Made by a program: the position numbers and the translations under genes. Below the pieces are notes generated by a model. It was not told the DNA's origin and did no database searches. It was given only the letters and a program-made list of their open reading frames with translations. From Tissierella sp. (lineage in GTDB: Bacteria > Bacillota > Clostridia > Tissierellales > Tissierellaceae): a stretch of DNA of 64,000 nt. Every line of letters starts with the position of its first letter. The first letter of the stretch is position 1. Shown here in pieces: positions 14,945-23,865 of the stretch. The stretch is taken from contig JAAYGX010000124.1 in the NCBI GenBank assembly GCA_012735585.1, forward strand, positions 1-64,000, in the 5' to 3' direction.

Positions 14945-15560
14945 AATGGACGTGCAATTGGCTCTCAAGGATAAAAACTATTATATTAATGGATTGCTAT
15001 TAATTCTGTTTGCATATGGATTGGCTATAAAAATGGATATCATGCATAGATTATTGTTACAGTTACCAATTTTTATATGTATTTTCACTTCCTTTGAAAA
15101 CGATGTGAATGAAGTTATTTCAAAAAAACACTTACTTATTCAATCCCTTCCTATAAAGAGATGGGAGAGGGTTGTTAGCAAATATATTTTAGTAGTAGTT
15201 AAATTTGTTCTTTTGGCAATATATATAGCTTTAATATTAAAGCTGCTTGATAGCTTTGGATTTGATAGTTTAGAGTATATAGAAACCATTTTTAAAAGAG
15301 AAAGCTTTACTTTATGGATTATTTCTCTAGCTATTCTAATTCCTATAATGTTTATGCATTTTGGCATAGGGCGAATGGTTATTACTATTATAGTCACAAA
15401 TATTACTACAGCTATGTATCAGATCGGAATAGAAGGACGTGGTGGATTTGAATTTTTATTTCAAATGAGTAACTTTAAACTATTATCTATACTTGTAATA
15501 GTGATAGGTATATCTATTTGGTTGTCTTTATTTGTCTATAATAGTAGGGATTTAGGATAG
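14928..15560 (+). CDS. ABC-2 type transporter permease 1
   Basis: A 210-residue protein with about six hydrophobic segments and the N-terminal pattern MLKLLKMDVQLALKDKNYY common to ABC-2 permeases coupled to YtrA-type regulators. It lacks recognised catalytic motifs. It overlaps the ATPase gene by 17 bases and is followed after 9 bases by a second permease of similar size and pattern, so the pair probably forms a heterodimer with the shared ATPase. Confidence 0.85.
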   Translation: MLKLLKMDVQLALKDKNYYINGLLLILFAYGLAIKMDIMHRLLLQLPIFICIFTSFENDVNEVISKKHLLIQSLPIKRWERVVSKYILVVVKFVLLAIYIALILKLLDSFGFDSLEYIETIFKRESFTLWIISLAILIPIMFMHFGIGRMVITIIVTNITTAMYQIGIEGRGGFEFLFQMSNFKLLSILVIVIGISIWLSLFVYNSRDLG

Positions 15561-15569
15561 GAGGGCTTT

Positions 15570-16226
15570 ATGAAAACACTAATAAAGAAGGATGTAAAAA
15601 TAGTAGGTACACTTACAAACATGATGTTAATTCTCTTGGGATTTATGTTTGGACTTTTAATAGTCTTAATCCATGAAAATTTCATAAGAATTTTACTGTC
15701 TAGTGTTGGCATATTCCTAATGGTAGGTGCAGCTTTTTTCAAGATGTTGGGGCATGATTACAGTAAAAAAACTGATATGTTTCTAAATTCTCTTCCCTTA
15801 GATAAGGAAATCATAGTAGCTAGTAGATATGTTACCATACTTATATATGTCATAAGTTCATCATTGTTTTTATTTATAGCGTCCCATAGTTATAGGGGGG
15901 TCTTTATCAATAATATTGTCTATCCAATCAACATAAAGGAAGTCATTAATATTATAAGTGTATCTATACTTATAATGGCATTTTATTTACCAATTTGTTA
16001 TGCAAAAGGTGAAAAAAATCTTCGCTCAAATAATGCATCTCTATTTATTACAATAATAAGTATATTAATTTTAAAATCCTCTGATAATTCCAGAAAAACC
16101 CTTTATAGTGTAATTGGCAATATAGACTTAAGCCAAGTTTCACTGATATTGATAATTTTAAGTATAATCGCTTATATTGTGTCGCTAAATTTTTCTATCA
16201 AGTTATATAAATCTCAAGAGTTTTAA
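15570..16226 (+). CDS. ABC-2 type transporter permease 2
   Basis: A 218-residue protein beginning MKTLIKKDVKIVGTL, with about six membrane segments and a cytoplasmic loop containing DYSKKTDMFLNSLPLDKEIIV, a pattern seen in ABC2_membrane-type permeases. It resembles the preceding gene in size and layout and likely arose from the same family. TAGGAGGG precedes the ATG. It is the last gene of the GntR/ABC operon. Confidence 0.85.
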   Translation: MKTLIKKDVKIVGTLTNMMLILLGFMFGLLIVLIHENFIRILLSSVGIFLMVGAAFFKMLGHDYSKKTDMFLNSLPLDKEIIVASRYVTILIYVISSSLFLFIASHSYRGVFINNIVYPINIKEVINIISVSILIMAFYLPICYAKGEKNLRSNNASLFITIISILILKSSDNSRKTLYSVIGNIDLSQVSLILIILSIIAYIVSLNFSIKLYKSQEF

Positions 16227-16285
16227 AGTGTATTTCTCTAAAGAAGCAGTCAACTAGGGCTTGTGTCAAATAATTAATTAATCTT

Positions 16286-16317
16286 GAAGGCTGCCATATT
16301 CTGTGGTAGTCTTTAAT
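16286..16317 (+). terminator. probable terminator of the GntR/ABC operon
   Basis: AAGGCTGCCA (16287-16296) pairs with TGGTAGTCTT (16304-16313) with two G-T pairs, around a 7-base loop; a short T-rich tail follows. Confidence 0.6.
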
Positions 16318-16359
16318 GTATGTAGATTTAAAATTTGACTTAAATATAGGGGTGAACTA

Positions 16360-17577
16360 ATGGGAGAATTTGTAGCAGTTCTTATTTCATTTGCCAGTAT
16401 ACCATTATTGACTAGAAAAAAGGTATCAATTGGGACAGCGATATGGATATGCGCATTTATTTTAACTATAATAAGCGGACTAGGTATATTTACATTTTTT
16501 GAAGTGATGCTTCAAACAATAACTGATATCAATAGAATTAAGCAATATATAATAATAATTCAAATAGGTATTTTAGGTGTATTATTAAAAAAATATAATT
16601 TTATAGATGAAATAGTAGATAGTTTAATGAAAGTAGTAAAAAATATAAGAGTGATACTTATGTTTATACCTCTTCTTATTGGATTGTTAGTGGTACCTGG
16701 TGGTGCTATTATTTCAGCGCCTTTTATTGATAAAATAGGTGAAGATTATAATATACCAAAAACAAATAGAGGGGTTATTAACTTAATATATAGGCATATT
16801 TCTATGCATATAATGCCATATTCAAATGGCCTACTTATTGTGGCACTGCTGGTGCCTCAAATCTCTATTTATAGCGTGATTAGACTTAATCTTATCTTTG
16901 TTACCATATATTGTATATTAGGATATTTTCTATATATAAGAAAAGTGGAAAAAACTAAAATAGAATCAACAGAGCCGGTATTACCAAACTTTATTAGATT
17001 ACTAAAATATACATCGCCAATTTATATTGCAGTTTTTTTAAATCTTTTGTTTGGGCTACCATTTTATATAGGATTATTGGCGAATTTTGTTGCTGTATAT
17101 ATATTGAATCCTTCTAAGGAATTTTTAAAAGATATAGTTGATGGATTTAATCCAAAGGTTTTACTGTCTATAGTAGGTGTGTATTTAATTCAAAATACGA
17201 TAAATAGAATGGATTATCTAAATAGTTTTTTACTACAAATATTTAGTAATAATGATACAATAATGATAGGAATAATAGTTTCTTCATTATTTTTTGGAAT
17301 TACCACTGGTCTTTCCTATTCATCATTAGGCGTAATTTTACCTATATTGACACAATTATCCATATCTCATAATCAACTGATACTGTTTACTCATTTTGCA
17401 TTTGCATGGGGGTTTATAGGGTACTTCTTTTCCCCATTACATCTTTGTCAGTTATTTACATGTGAATATTTAGGTATTAAAACATCGGACTTGTACAAGG
17501 AATATAGTAGATTTATCGTTTATTTGTTTCTAACATTGATTGCACTTTATTTTGTTTTAACATATTTAATTGGGTAA
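16360..17577 (+). CDS. DUF401 family membrane protein
   Basis: A 405-residue membrane protein with about ten hydrophobic segments spread over its length. It has the DUF401 pattern: an early PLLIGLLVVPGGAIISAP segment, YRHISMHIMPYSNG, and a C-terminal FSPLHLCQLFTCEYL motif. The family resembles ion/organic-acid transporters in layout, but no substrate is established that I know of. ATG follows AGGGGTGA. The gene is followed after 33 bases by an MtnX-like phosphatase, and the two may be one transcript. Its LHLCQ codons are duplicated at 13362-13380. Confidence 0.85.
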   Translation: MGEFVAVLISFASIPLLTRKKVSIGTAIWICAFILTIISGLGIFTFFEVMLQTITDINRIKQYIIIIQIGILGVLLKKYNFIDEIVDSLMKVVKNIRVILMFIPLLIGLLVVPGGAIISAPFIDKIGEDYNIPKTNRGVINLIYRHISMHIMPYSNGLLIVALLVPQISIYSVIRLNLIFVTIYCILGYFLYIRKVEKTKIESTEPVLPNFIRLLKYTSPIYIAVFLNLLFGLPFYIGLLANFVAVYILNPSKEFLKDIVDGFNPKVLLSIVGVYLIQNTINRMDYLNSFLLQIFSNNDTIMIGIIVSSLFFGITTGLSYSSLGVILPILTQLSISHNQLILFTHFAFAWGFIGYFFSPLHLCQLFTCEYLGIKTSDLYKEYSRFIVYLFLTLIALYFVLTYLIG

Positions 17578-17610
17578 ATGCCCAAATATAATTGAAAAGG
17601 TGATGAGATT

Positions 17611-18273
17611 TTGACAGATATTAATATAAAAGATATATGTTTCTTGATAGATTTTGATGGAACCATAACCAAAATGGATTCAAATGATTTACTCGTTGAA
17701 AAGTTTTCCCATAATCCAATTAAAGATATTAGCCAGACAGAAGGAGAAGTTAATTTTATGGAATCTTTCAGTTTTCTAATCAATAATGTAAATATAACTG
17801 AGGAAGAATACCTTGAATTTATGTTAAAAGAAGTAGAATTAACCAAGGGATTTTATGATTTTTATAAGAAATCTAAATCACTGAATATTCCTATGGCAGT
17901 TATAAGTGGAGGCTTTGAAAATGGCATTCTTCCATTCCTAAATAAACATGATATAAAAGATATAGATGTATACGCCAATAGACTAAATTTTGGTGATAAT
18001 AATATAAGTATAGAGTATTATCACAATATTGATGATTGCTGTGATATAGGATCATGTGGTAATTGTAAAGTAATACATTATGAAAGATATAAAAAAGATA
18101 ATAAGAAAGTAATATTTATTGGAGACGGGATTACAGATAGATCTGTAGCAGGTAAAGCAGATATAGTTTTTGCCAAGGATGGCCTGCTTAAATATTGCAA
18201 CAAAAACGATATTGACTGCATTCCATGGAAAGATTTTGATGATATAAGTAAAATAATATTTGGTACGATATAA
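17611..18273 (+). CDS. MtnX-like HAD phosphatase
   Basis: A 220-residue HAD-superfamily hydrolase of the phosphoserine-phosphatase-like subfamily. Motif I is DFDGTITKMD (residues 14-23; nucleophile and acid aspartates), motif II is in VISGG, the lysine of motif III lies in NCKVIHYER, and motif IV is FIGDGITDR. Length and layout match MtnX, which dephosphorylates 2-hydroxy-3-keto-5-methylthiopentenyl 1-phosphate in methionine salvage. The remaining MtnW/MtnB/MtnD genes are not seen here, and the salvage operon at 23.9 kb uses an aldolase route instead, so the substrate is open. TTG start after AAAAGGTGATG. Confidence 0.8.
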   Translation: MTDINIKDICFLIDFDGTITKMDSNDLLVEKFSHNPIKDISQTEGEVNFMESFSFLINNVNITEEEYLEFMLKEVELTKGFYDFYKKSKSLNIPMAVISGGFENGILPFLNKHDIKDIDVYANRLNFGDNNISIEYYHNIDDCCDIGSCGNCKVIHYERYKKDNKKVIFIGDGITDRSVAGKADIVFAKDGLLKYCNKNDIDCIPWKDFDDISKIIFGTI

Positions 18274-18297
18274 AATAAAATATATATGAAACTATAT

Positions 18298-18339
18298 ATA
18301 AATGGGGAGGTCAATTAATTCATTGGCCTCCTCATTTAT
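18298..18339. terminator. bidirectional terminator between convergent genes
   Basis: Arms of 18 bases (18298-18315 and 18322-18339) with two G-T/mismatch positions surround a 6-base loop, and both sides are A/T-rich. It lies between the plus-strand phosphatase and the minus-strand flippase; its right arm enters the end of the flippase gene. Confidence 0.8.
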
Positions 18340-19858
18340 ATTTATATAATCTTTTAGGGATTGCTTTGGTTAAGACTAATATAAATATATAAGCCAGAGC
18401 AGCAAGAAACAAAGTGGATAGAAATGCTAAAGGACTAGCCAATTCCAATGAGTTAATATCATAAGTAAATTTATACATAAAGCCCACCATGAACAGTGAC
18501 GCTAGTAATGGTTTAAAAATAATATCTATAAAATTAAGATTTAGTTTGATACTATTTTTTAAGCTAATCACATCTAGTAATATGGTAATAAATATTGAAA
18601 CAAAAAAGGCTACAAAAAATCCATTAACACCAAATCTTGAGTCGCCTACAAGTATGTATATGAGAAGAATTCGAAGAATTCTACCAGTTATTCTGTTTAT
18701 AGTAGCACTAGTTTGCTTCCCGATACCATATAATATTCCTGTTAATGTATGTTGTAATGCGAAGAATACAGTGCTATATCCCATAATTCGAATATAATTA
18801 GCAACTAACAGATCCTTATATAGAAAGTATGCAATAGGATTTGAAAGGGTTATGTATAAAACCATTAGTGGAATCGATATTAGTAAAGTTATTTTAACTG
18901 AAAGTTGTACATCGTGGCCTAAACCTTTATATCTTTTTAATGCCATTTTCTCCGACAAACTTGTTATTAAATTGATTGATAATGCAGAAGTAACTATAAA
19001 TGGTAAGGTAATAAGGGGCATAGTCATCCCCATAATCCTTCCAAAGATTGACATAGCTTCAATATTACTATATCCTGCGGCCATTAATCTATTAGGAACC
19101 AGTATGGAATTTGAGGACATTAAGATAACCTCAAAGAATCCAGAGATCGTTAATGGTAAAGAAATTGATAAAATCTTAGGGTAAAGTGTGGAATTTTCCT
19201 TTTTCCTTAGGTTATAAGTCTTACTTCCATATAGACGATTTTTATTGGCAACTGACCATAATAAGTCAAAGAACTCCCCTAAGCTAAGTCCTATTATGGC
19301 TATTATAGCCCCTTGAACAGCAGAAGATGGTTTTAAATAGTATAGTGTTCCTATAACAAAGATGAATCTTGTAGTATGCTCAATAATCTGAGCAATACTA
19401 GGTGTTATCATATTCTTCATACCATAAAAATAAGACCTTAAAATATTACTTAAAGATATAATAATAAGTGCAGGAATTAAAAGATATATACCCACCAACA
19501 TATCTTTATTTTTAAATACATTTAAAGCTATAAATTCAGCAAATATTAAAAGTAGTAAGCTTAATCCAATGGAAGTGAACAAATTAAATAGAATTGTAGA
19601 TTTATAAATTTTTTCTACATTGTGATGATTACCTTTGGAGTTTTCTTCAGCAACAAGTTTAGTAACAGATGTAGGGATTCCAGAAGTAGTCAATATTAAG
19701 AAAACCATAAGGGTAGAATTAGCAATTTGTATTAGCCCCAAAGTCTCAGCACCTAAAAGTCTAGATAAAAAAATTCCATATACAAAACCAATAATTCTAA
19801 TAAAAAAATTCATAATCACCATAATAATAGATCTATATACAAGTCCATTTTTATCCAA
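18332..19858 (-). CDS. SpoVB-like polysaccharide/lipid flippase (MATE-like fold)
   Basis: A 508-residue membrane protein of the MOP superfamily with about 14 hydrophobic segments. The N terminus RIIGFVYGIFLSRLLGAETLGLIQ and the internal SYFYGMKNMITPSIAQIIEHTTRF are typical of stage V sporulation protein B and its relatives, which flip lipid-linked precursors and are needed for spore cortex in Bacillus. Start is TTG at 19858, preceded by GAGGTGAT. It is the only minus-strand gene in this part and ends in a bidirectional terminator. A role in cortex or another wall polymer is inferred from the family. Confidence 0.88.
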   Translation of the reverse strand: MDKNGLVYRSIIMVIMNFFIRIIGFVYGIFLSRLLGAETLGLIQIANSTLMVFLILTTSGIPTSVTKLVAEENSKGNHHNVEKIYKSTILFNLFTSIGLSLLLLIFAEFIALNVFKNKDMLVGIYLLIPALIIISLSNILRSYFYGMKNMITPSIAQIIEHTTRFIFVIGTLYYLKPSSAVQGAIIAIIGLSLGEFFDLLWSVANKNRLYGSKTYNLRKKENSTLYPKILSISLPLTISGFFEVILMSSNSILVPNRLMAAGYSNIEAMSIFGRIMGMTMPLITLPFIVTSALSINLITSLSEKMALKRYKGLGHDVQLSVKITLLISIPLMVLYITLSNPIAYFLYKDLLVANYIRIMGYSTVFFALQHTLTGILYGIGKQTSATINRITGRILRILLIYILVGDSRFGVNGFFVAFFVSIFITILLDVISLKNSIKLNLNFIDIIFKPLLASLFMVGFMYKFTYDINSLELASPLAFLSTLFLAALAYIFILVLTKAIPKRLYKYK

Positions 19859-19957
19859 AAAATCACCTCAATTAAATATGTATATTAATCTATATGTTTA
19901 TGGAAAATATATAATTCTAAAAACAGGTAACAATCAGAGATTTAAAGGAGGGAATTG

Positions 19958-19966
19958 TGGTATAAT
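19958..19966 (+). promoter_or_regulatory. extended -10 promoter of the formimidoyltransferase gene
   Basis: TGGTATAAT with a perfect TATAAT at 19961-19966, 38 bases before the start codon. I see no good -35 box. Confidence 0.5.
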
Positions 19967-20003
19967 GAAGCTAAAAAGTTAGAAAAGTACTAGGGGGAAA
20001 ATC

Positions 20004-20903
20004 ATGAGAAAATTAATGGAATGTGTACCGAATTTTAGTGAAGGAAGAGATGCAGTATTAGTAGAGCAAATAATTGATGAAGCTAGAAAGGTTGAAGGTA
20101 TCATAATTTTAGACTATTCATCTGATAAAGACCATAATAGAACAGTACTTACCATGATCGGTTCACCTGAACAAATAAAAGAAGCAGCCATCAACACAGC
20201 AAGAAAAGCTGCTGAACTTATTGATATGTCAAAACACGAAGGAGCTCATCCTAGAATGGGAGCTACAGATGTAATTCCTTTTGCTCCTGTAGCCAATGTT
20301 ACTATAGATGAATGTATCGAAGTTGCAAAAGAAGTAGCAGCTGAAATTGGAAGTTGGGGAATTCCAGTATATCTATATGAAGATTCAGCAACAAGTCCTG
20401 AAAGAACCAATCTTGCTAAAGTTAGAAAAGGTCAATATGAAGGTTTCTTTGACAAAATTAAAGAAGAGGAGTGGAAGCCAGATTTTGGTCCTCAAGAAAT
20501 GAATGAGAAAAGTGGATGCACAGCAGTAGGGGCAAGAGTTCCCTTAGTAGCATTCAATATAAACCTAGACACAGCTAATGTAGAAATTGCAGATAAAATC
20601 GCAAAGACAGTAAGACATATAGGTGGAGGGCTTAGATATGTGAAAGCCATAGGACTAAAGCTAGAAGAAAGAAATCAGACACAAGTTTCTATGAATCTTG
20701 TAAATTATGAGAAATCAGCGGTTTATCAAGCTTTTGAAATGGTAAAAATGGAGGCAAGAAGATACGGAGTTAATGTGGTAGGTAGCGAAGTTATCGGTAC
20801 AGTACCTATGAAAGCTTTGATTGATGTTGCAGAGTATTATTTACAAGTAGAAAATTTTTCTATGGACCAAATACTTGAAAAAAGGTTGTTAGACGAACAA
20901 TAA
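20004..20903 (+). CDS. glutamate formimidoyltransferase
   Basis: A 299-residue enzyme matching the transferase half of mammalian FTCD: it moves the formimino group from N-formimino-L-glutamate to tetrahydrofolate in histidine degradation. Visible are the N-terminal CVPNFSEGRD, the DHNRTV strand with its catalytic-region histidine, GAHPRMGATDVIPFAPV, and GLRYVKAIG. The cyclodeaminase domain is absent, as is normal for separate bacterial proteins. AGGGGGA precedes the ATG. No hutH/hutU or cyclodeaminase genes lie nearby, so the rest of the route must be elsewhere. Confidence 0.95.
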   Translation: MRKLMECVPNFSEGRDAVLVEQIIDEARKVEGIIILDYSSDKDHNRTVLTMIGSPEQIKEAAINTARKAAELIDMSKHEGAHPRMGATDVIPFAPVANVTIDECIEVAKEVAAEIGSWGIPVYLYEDSATSPERTNLAKVRKGQYEGFFDKIKEEEWKPDFGPQEMNEKSGCTAVGARVPLVAFNINLDTANVEIADKIAKTVRHIGGGLRYVKAIGLKLEERNQTQVSMNLVNYEKSAVYQAFEMVKMEARRYGVNVVGSEVIGTVPMKALIDVAEYYLQVENFSMDQILEKRLLDEQ

Positions 20904-21060
20904 AAATACCAATTGAGCTATGACTAAAAGGCTTGCTATTAGGCGGGTCTTTAGTTATAATTAAGGATAAATTCTGGAGTGATGGCATATTTTAAAGCTT
21001 TCTTTAAAACTTTACATAGATTTGACTTAAAACTAAAACTAATCTAGTATGATATAATAA

Positions 21061-21105
21061 GGAAGTAAAGAAGTAAGGAAGTAAAGAGGTAAGGAAGGAA
21101 GGGAG
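21061..21105 (+). repeat. 8-bp purine tandem repeat in the leader of the PHP gene
   Basis: Five or more units of GGAAGTAA / AGAAGTAA alternate from 21061, then degrade to GGAAGGAA and GGGAG, which is the ribosome site of the next gene. A TATAAT at 21053 stands just before the array, so it forms most of the leader. Confidence 0.8.
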
Positions 21106-21112
21106 TTATTTT

Positions 21113-21838
21113 ATGGAGATATTAATAGATATGCATAATCACACGATATCCAGTGGACACGCATATAGTACGATTCAAGAAATAGCTAAAGAAGCAAGTA
21201 ATAAAGGCATGAAGTATGTAGGTATAACGGATCATGGACCATCATTACATGGTGCTCCAACTGTTTGGCATATCGGAAATTTAAGAGTTGTACCAGATAC
21301 CATATATGGTGTTGAGATATTAAAAGGAGTAGAAGCAAATATTCTAAATGAAGAGGGAGACATAGACGTTCCTGAAGAGTTTTTAGGACATTTAGATATA
21401 GTGCTAGCGGGACTTCATGAAGGTCCGATTGTACCAATGGATAAAGAAGGCAATACCATGGCTATATTAAATGTTATGGATAAAGAGTATATAGATATAG
21501 TTGTCCATTTAGGGAATCCAAATTTCCCTATAGATATTGAAAAGGTCGTACTAAAGGCAAAAGAAAGCAATAAACTTATTGAGATAAACAATAGTTCACT
21601 CCATACAAGTCGCTTAGGTAGTTCAGAAAACTGTCTTGAAATTGCTTTGATGTGCAAAAAATATAATGTACCAATGATATTTTCTAGTGACAGTCATATC
21701 TCCTTTGATGTAGGAAGATTTGACGAGATATTCAAATTGTTTGAAGGTGCAAATATACCAGAAGAATTGATAATCAATTCAACTGTAGAGAGGTTTAAAA
21801 ACTGGATGAAGTCTAGAGGAAAGAAAAGATTTATTTAA
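21113..21838 (+). CDS. PHP-domain phosphatase (YcdX-like)
   Basis: A 241-residue metal-dependent phosphoesterase. The PHP metal ligands are visible in order: DMHNH (residues 6-10), GITDHGPS, KGVEAN, AGLHEG, VHLGNP and SSDSHIS. The pattern and length match YcdX, a trinuclear zinc phosphatase, more closely than histidinol phosphatase or polymerase PHP domains. The substrate is not known. The ribosome site is the last unit of an 8-bp tandem repeat, so repeat number could alter translation. It appears monocistronic. Confidence 0.9.
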   Translation: MEILIDMHNHTISSGHAYSTIQEIAKEASNKGMKYVGITDHGPSLHGAPTVWHIGNLRVVPDTIYGVEILKGVEANILNEEGDIDVPEEFLGHLDIVLAGLHEGPIVPMDKEGNTMAILNVMDKEYIDIVVHLGNPNFPIDIEKVVLKAKESNKLIEINNSSLHTSRLGSSENCLEIALMCKKYNVPMIFSSDSHISFDVGRFDEIFKLFEGANIPEELIINSTVERFKNWMKSRGKKRFI

Positions 21839-21865
21839 TTAATTCATTAAAGTTTTCTAAAAAAC

Positions 21866-21894
21866 TTGAAAATTTGTTTCTGTGGTGCTATAAT
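21866..21894 (+). promoter_or_regulatory. promoter of the glycine riboswitch transcript
   Basis: TTGAAA (21866-21871), 17-base spacer, TATAAT (21889-21894), about 40 bases before the first aptamer. Confidence 0.8.
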
Positions 21895-21935
21895 CTATAA
21901 ATATTGATTAAATTGTTTTAAATTGAATATTGTCG

Positions 21936-22106
21936 GATGAAGATAGTGGGAGAGAGATCATTGGATCCGCCGAAGGAGTTATGCTTTCAGGCAAAAGGAC
22001 CGCTATTGGACGAACCTCTGGAGAGCCTCATTGTGAGCACCGAAGGAGCAAGCCAAGTATTTATTTATTTGGTGAAACTCTCAGGTAAAAGGACAGAGCT
22101 TAATTC
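21936..22106 (+). ncRNA. tandem glycine riboswitch (gcvT type)
   Basis: Two glycine aptamers are arranged in series. The first (about 21943-22028) has CCGAAGGAG and TCAGGCAAAAGGACCGC, ending CTCTGGAGAG; the second (about 22029-22106) has GAGCACCGAAGGAGCAAGCC and CTCTCAGGTAAAAGGAC. These CCGAAGG and CAGGYAAAAGGAC blocks are the conserved core of the family. A terminator hairpin follows at 22136 and then a symporter gene, so glycine sensing most likely controls transcription read-through. Relatives that precede such symporters have been described as OFF switches; the direction here is not proven by the sequence. Confidence 0.95.
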
Positions 22107-22135
22107 ATAAGTATTAATTTTTGAATTATCCTAGA

Positions 22136-22172
22136 GGCTAAATCATTTTTGATTTAGCCTTGAATTGTTTTT
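22136..22172 (+). terminator. riboswitch expression-platform terminator
   Basis: GGCTAAATCA (22136-22145), loop TTTT, TGATTTAGCC (22150-22159), then a T-rich tail. A competing hairpin TAATTCA/TGAATTA lies just upstream (22101-22127). Confidence 0.8.
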
Positions 22173-22227
22173 GATGAGCTTTCCCTTTCAAATTTAATCA
22201 ACACTAAATTTAAGGGAGGATTTTTTT

Positions 22228-23610
22228 ATGACCAACATGGAAGAAGTATTACAGCAAATCAATGGATTGGTATGGGGTGCACCATTGCTGATCGCATTGG
22301 TAGGTACTGGGATTTACCTTAGTATCAGACTCAATTTATTACAGGTATTTAAATTGCCATTGGCATTAAAATACCTATTTACAAAAAATGATGATGGGGA
22401 TGATTGTGAGGGAGATGTAAGTAGTTTTGGAGCCCTATGCACCGCATTGGCATCTACCATAGGAACAGGAAATATTGTCGGGGTTGCTACAGCTATAAAA
22501 ACGGGAGGACCAGGTGCGCTATTTTGGATGTGGCTGGCAGGTTTTTTTGGAATGGCTACAAAATATAGTGAGTGTTTGTTAGCCGTAAAGTATAGGGTAG
22601 TAGATGATAATGGTCAAATGTCAGGTGGACCAATGTATTATATTGAAAGAGGTATGGGTAATAAATGGTTGGCAAAATTATTTGCCTTTTTTGGAATTTG
22701 TGTAGCCTTCTTCGGCATAGGTACATTTCCACAAGTAAATGCCATAGCAACATCCGTCCAAACAACATTCAATGTTCCCGTAACTATTACCGCTATGATT
22801 ATAACTATCTTAGTTGCACTTGTTACAATAAAAGGAATAAAAAGTGTTTCAAAGATTGCCGAAATACTAGTACCTTTTATGGTTATTCTATATGTTTTAG
22901 GCTCATTGATCATCATTGGATTAAATATAAATTTACTACCAGACGTATTTAAACTGGTTATAAAAAGTGCATTTACACCTACTGCAGCGTCAGGAGGATT
23001 TTTAGGAGCTAGTGTTATGTTTGCAATAAGAAATGGTGTAGCTAGAGGGGTATTTTCCAATGAATCCGGGTTAGGAAGTGCACCTATTGCAACTGCAGCA
23101 GCAAAGACGAATTCATGCGTAGAACAAGGACTTATCTCTATGACAGGTACATTTATTGATACTGTAATTGTATGTACCATGACTGGTTTGATACTTATAT
23201 TATCAGGTCAATGGAATGGTAATTTAGAAGGAGCAGATATGACTAATGCTGCCTTTGGGCAAGGACTACCTGTAGGAGGCACATGGATTGTAACTATTGG
23301 ACTTATATTATTTGCTTTTACAACGATATTAGGCTGGAATTATTATGGTGAAAGATGTACTGAGTATTTATTTGGCGTTAAGGCCATAAAGGTATATAGA
23401 ATCATTTTCATAGCATTAGTTGGGATGAGTCCATTACTTAAATTAAATACAATTTGGATATTAGCTGATATTGTTAATGGATTGATGGCTATTCCAAACT
23501 TAATAGCCCTAATTGCTCTAAGAGGAGTAGTATTATCTGAAACTAAATATTACTTTGCTGAACTATCCATGAAAACCTCGTTATCCACCTCAAAATTATT
23601 AGTCAAATAA
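22228..23610 (+). CDS. alanine/glycine:cation symporter (AGCS family)
   Basis: A 460-residue membrane transporter that takes up alanine or glycine with sodium ions. Family motifs are GTGIYLSIRLNLLQ, the glycine-rich ATIGTGNIVGVATAI, GGPGALFWMWLAGFFGMATKYSE, NESGLGSAPIA and GWNYYGERC. About ten or eleven hydrophobic segments are seen. The glycine riboswitch in its leader points to glycine as a substrate and to control by intracellular glycine. GGGAGGA precedes the ATG. A strong terminator follows, so it is transcribed alone. Confidence 0.96.
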   Translation: MTNMEEVLQQINGLVWGAPLLIALVGTGIYLSIRLNLLQVFKLPLALKYLFTKNDDGDDCEGDVSSFGALCTALASTIGTGNIVGVATAIKTGGPGALFWMWLAGFFGMATKYSECLLAVKYRVVDDNGQMSGGPMYYIERGMGNKWLAKLFAFFGICVAFFGIGTFPQVNAIATSVQTTFNVPVTITAMIITILVALVTIKGIKSVSKIAEILVPFMVILYVLGSLIIIGLNINLLPDVFKLVIKSAFTPTAASGGFLGASVMFAIRNGVARGVFSNESGLGSAPIATAAAKTNSCVEQGLISMTGTFIDTVIVCTMTGLILILSGQWNGNLEGADMTNAAFGQGLPVGGTWIVTIGLILFAFTTILGWNYYGERCTEYLFGVKAIKVYRIIFIALVGMSPLLKLNTIWILADIVNGLMAIPNLIALIALRGVVLSETKYYFAELSMKTSLSTSKLLVK

Positions 23611-23666
23611 AACGTTATGATTAATTGTAGTATATGATTCATGATAGATAAAAATATTAAAAAATA

Positions 23667-23705
23667 AAAGTTGAAAAATCAATAGATTTTTCAACTTTTT
23701 TCTTT
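23667..23705 (+). terminator. terminator after the symporter gene
   Basis: AAAGTTGAAAAATC (23667-23680), loop AATA, GATTTTTCAACTTT (23685-23698) and a continuing T run. Confidence 0.93.
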
Positions 23706-23748
23706 ATTAAAAATAATTTACTTGGAAATTTAATAATTTAAAATATGA

Positions 23749-23777
23749 TTGCAAACATTTTCCTGCTATGCTATAAT
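23749..23777 (+). promoter_or_regulatory. promoter of the thioribose/deoxyribose salvage operon
   Basis: TTGCAA (23749-23754), 17-base spacer, TATAAT (23772-23777). A short inverted repeat GCTCA-N5-TGAGC lies just downstream in the leader and could be the SorC-type operator; that is inference. Confidence 0.7.
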
Positions 23778-23865
23778 GAAGAAGATAATCACAAAGGCTC
23801 AATTGATGAGCAAATGTAACAAATAAATATTATTATTATAATATGAAAGGGTTAAGGAGGATATA

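Noticed and set aside
17611-18273. Part of a complete MtnW/X/B/D methionine salvage pathway
   Set aside because: Only the phosphatase-like gene is here, 5.6 kb from mtnK, and the mtnK operon has aldolase and alcohol dehydrogenase in place of the dioxygenase route.
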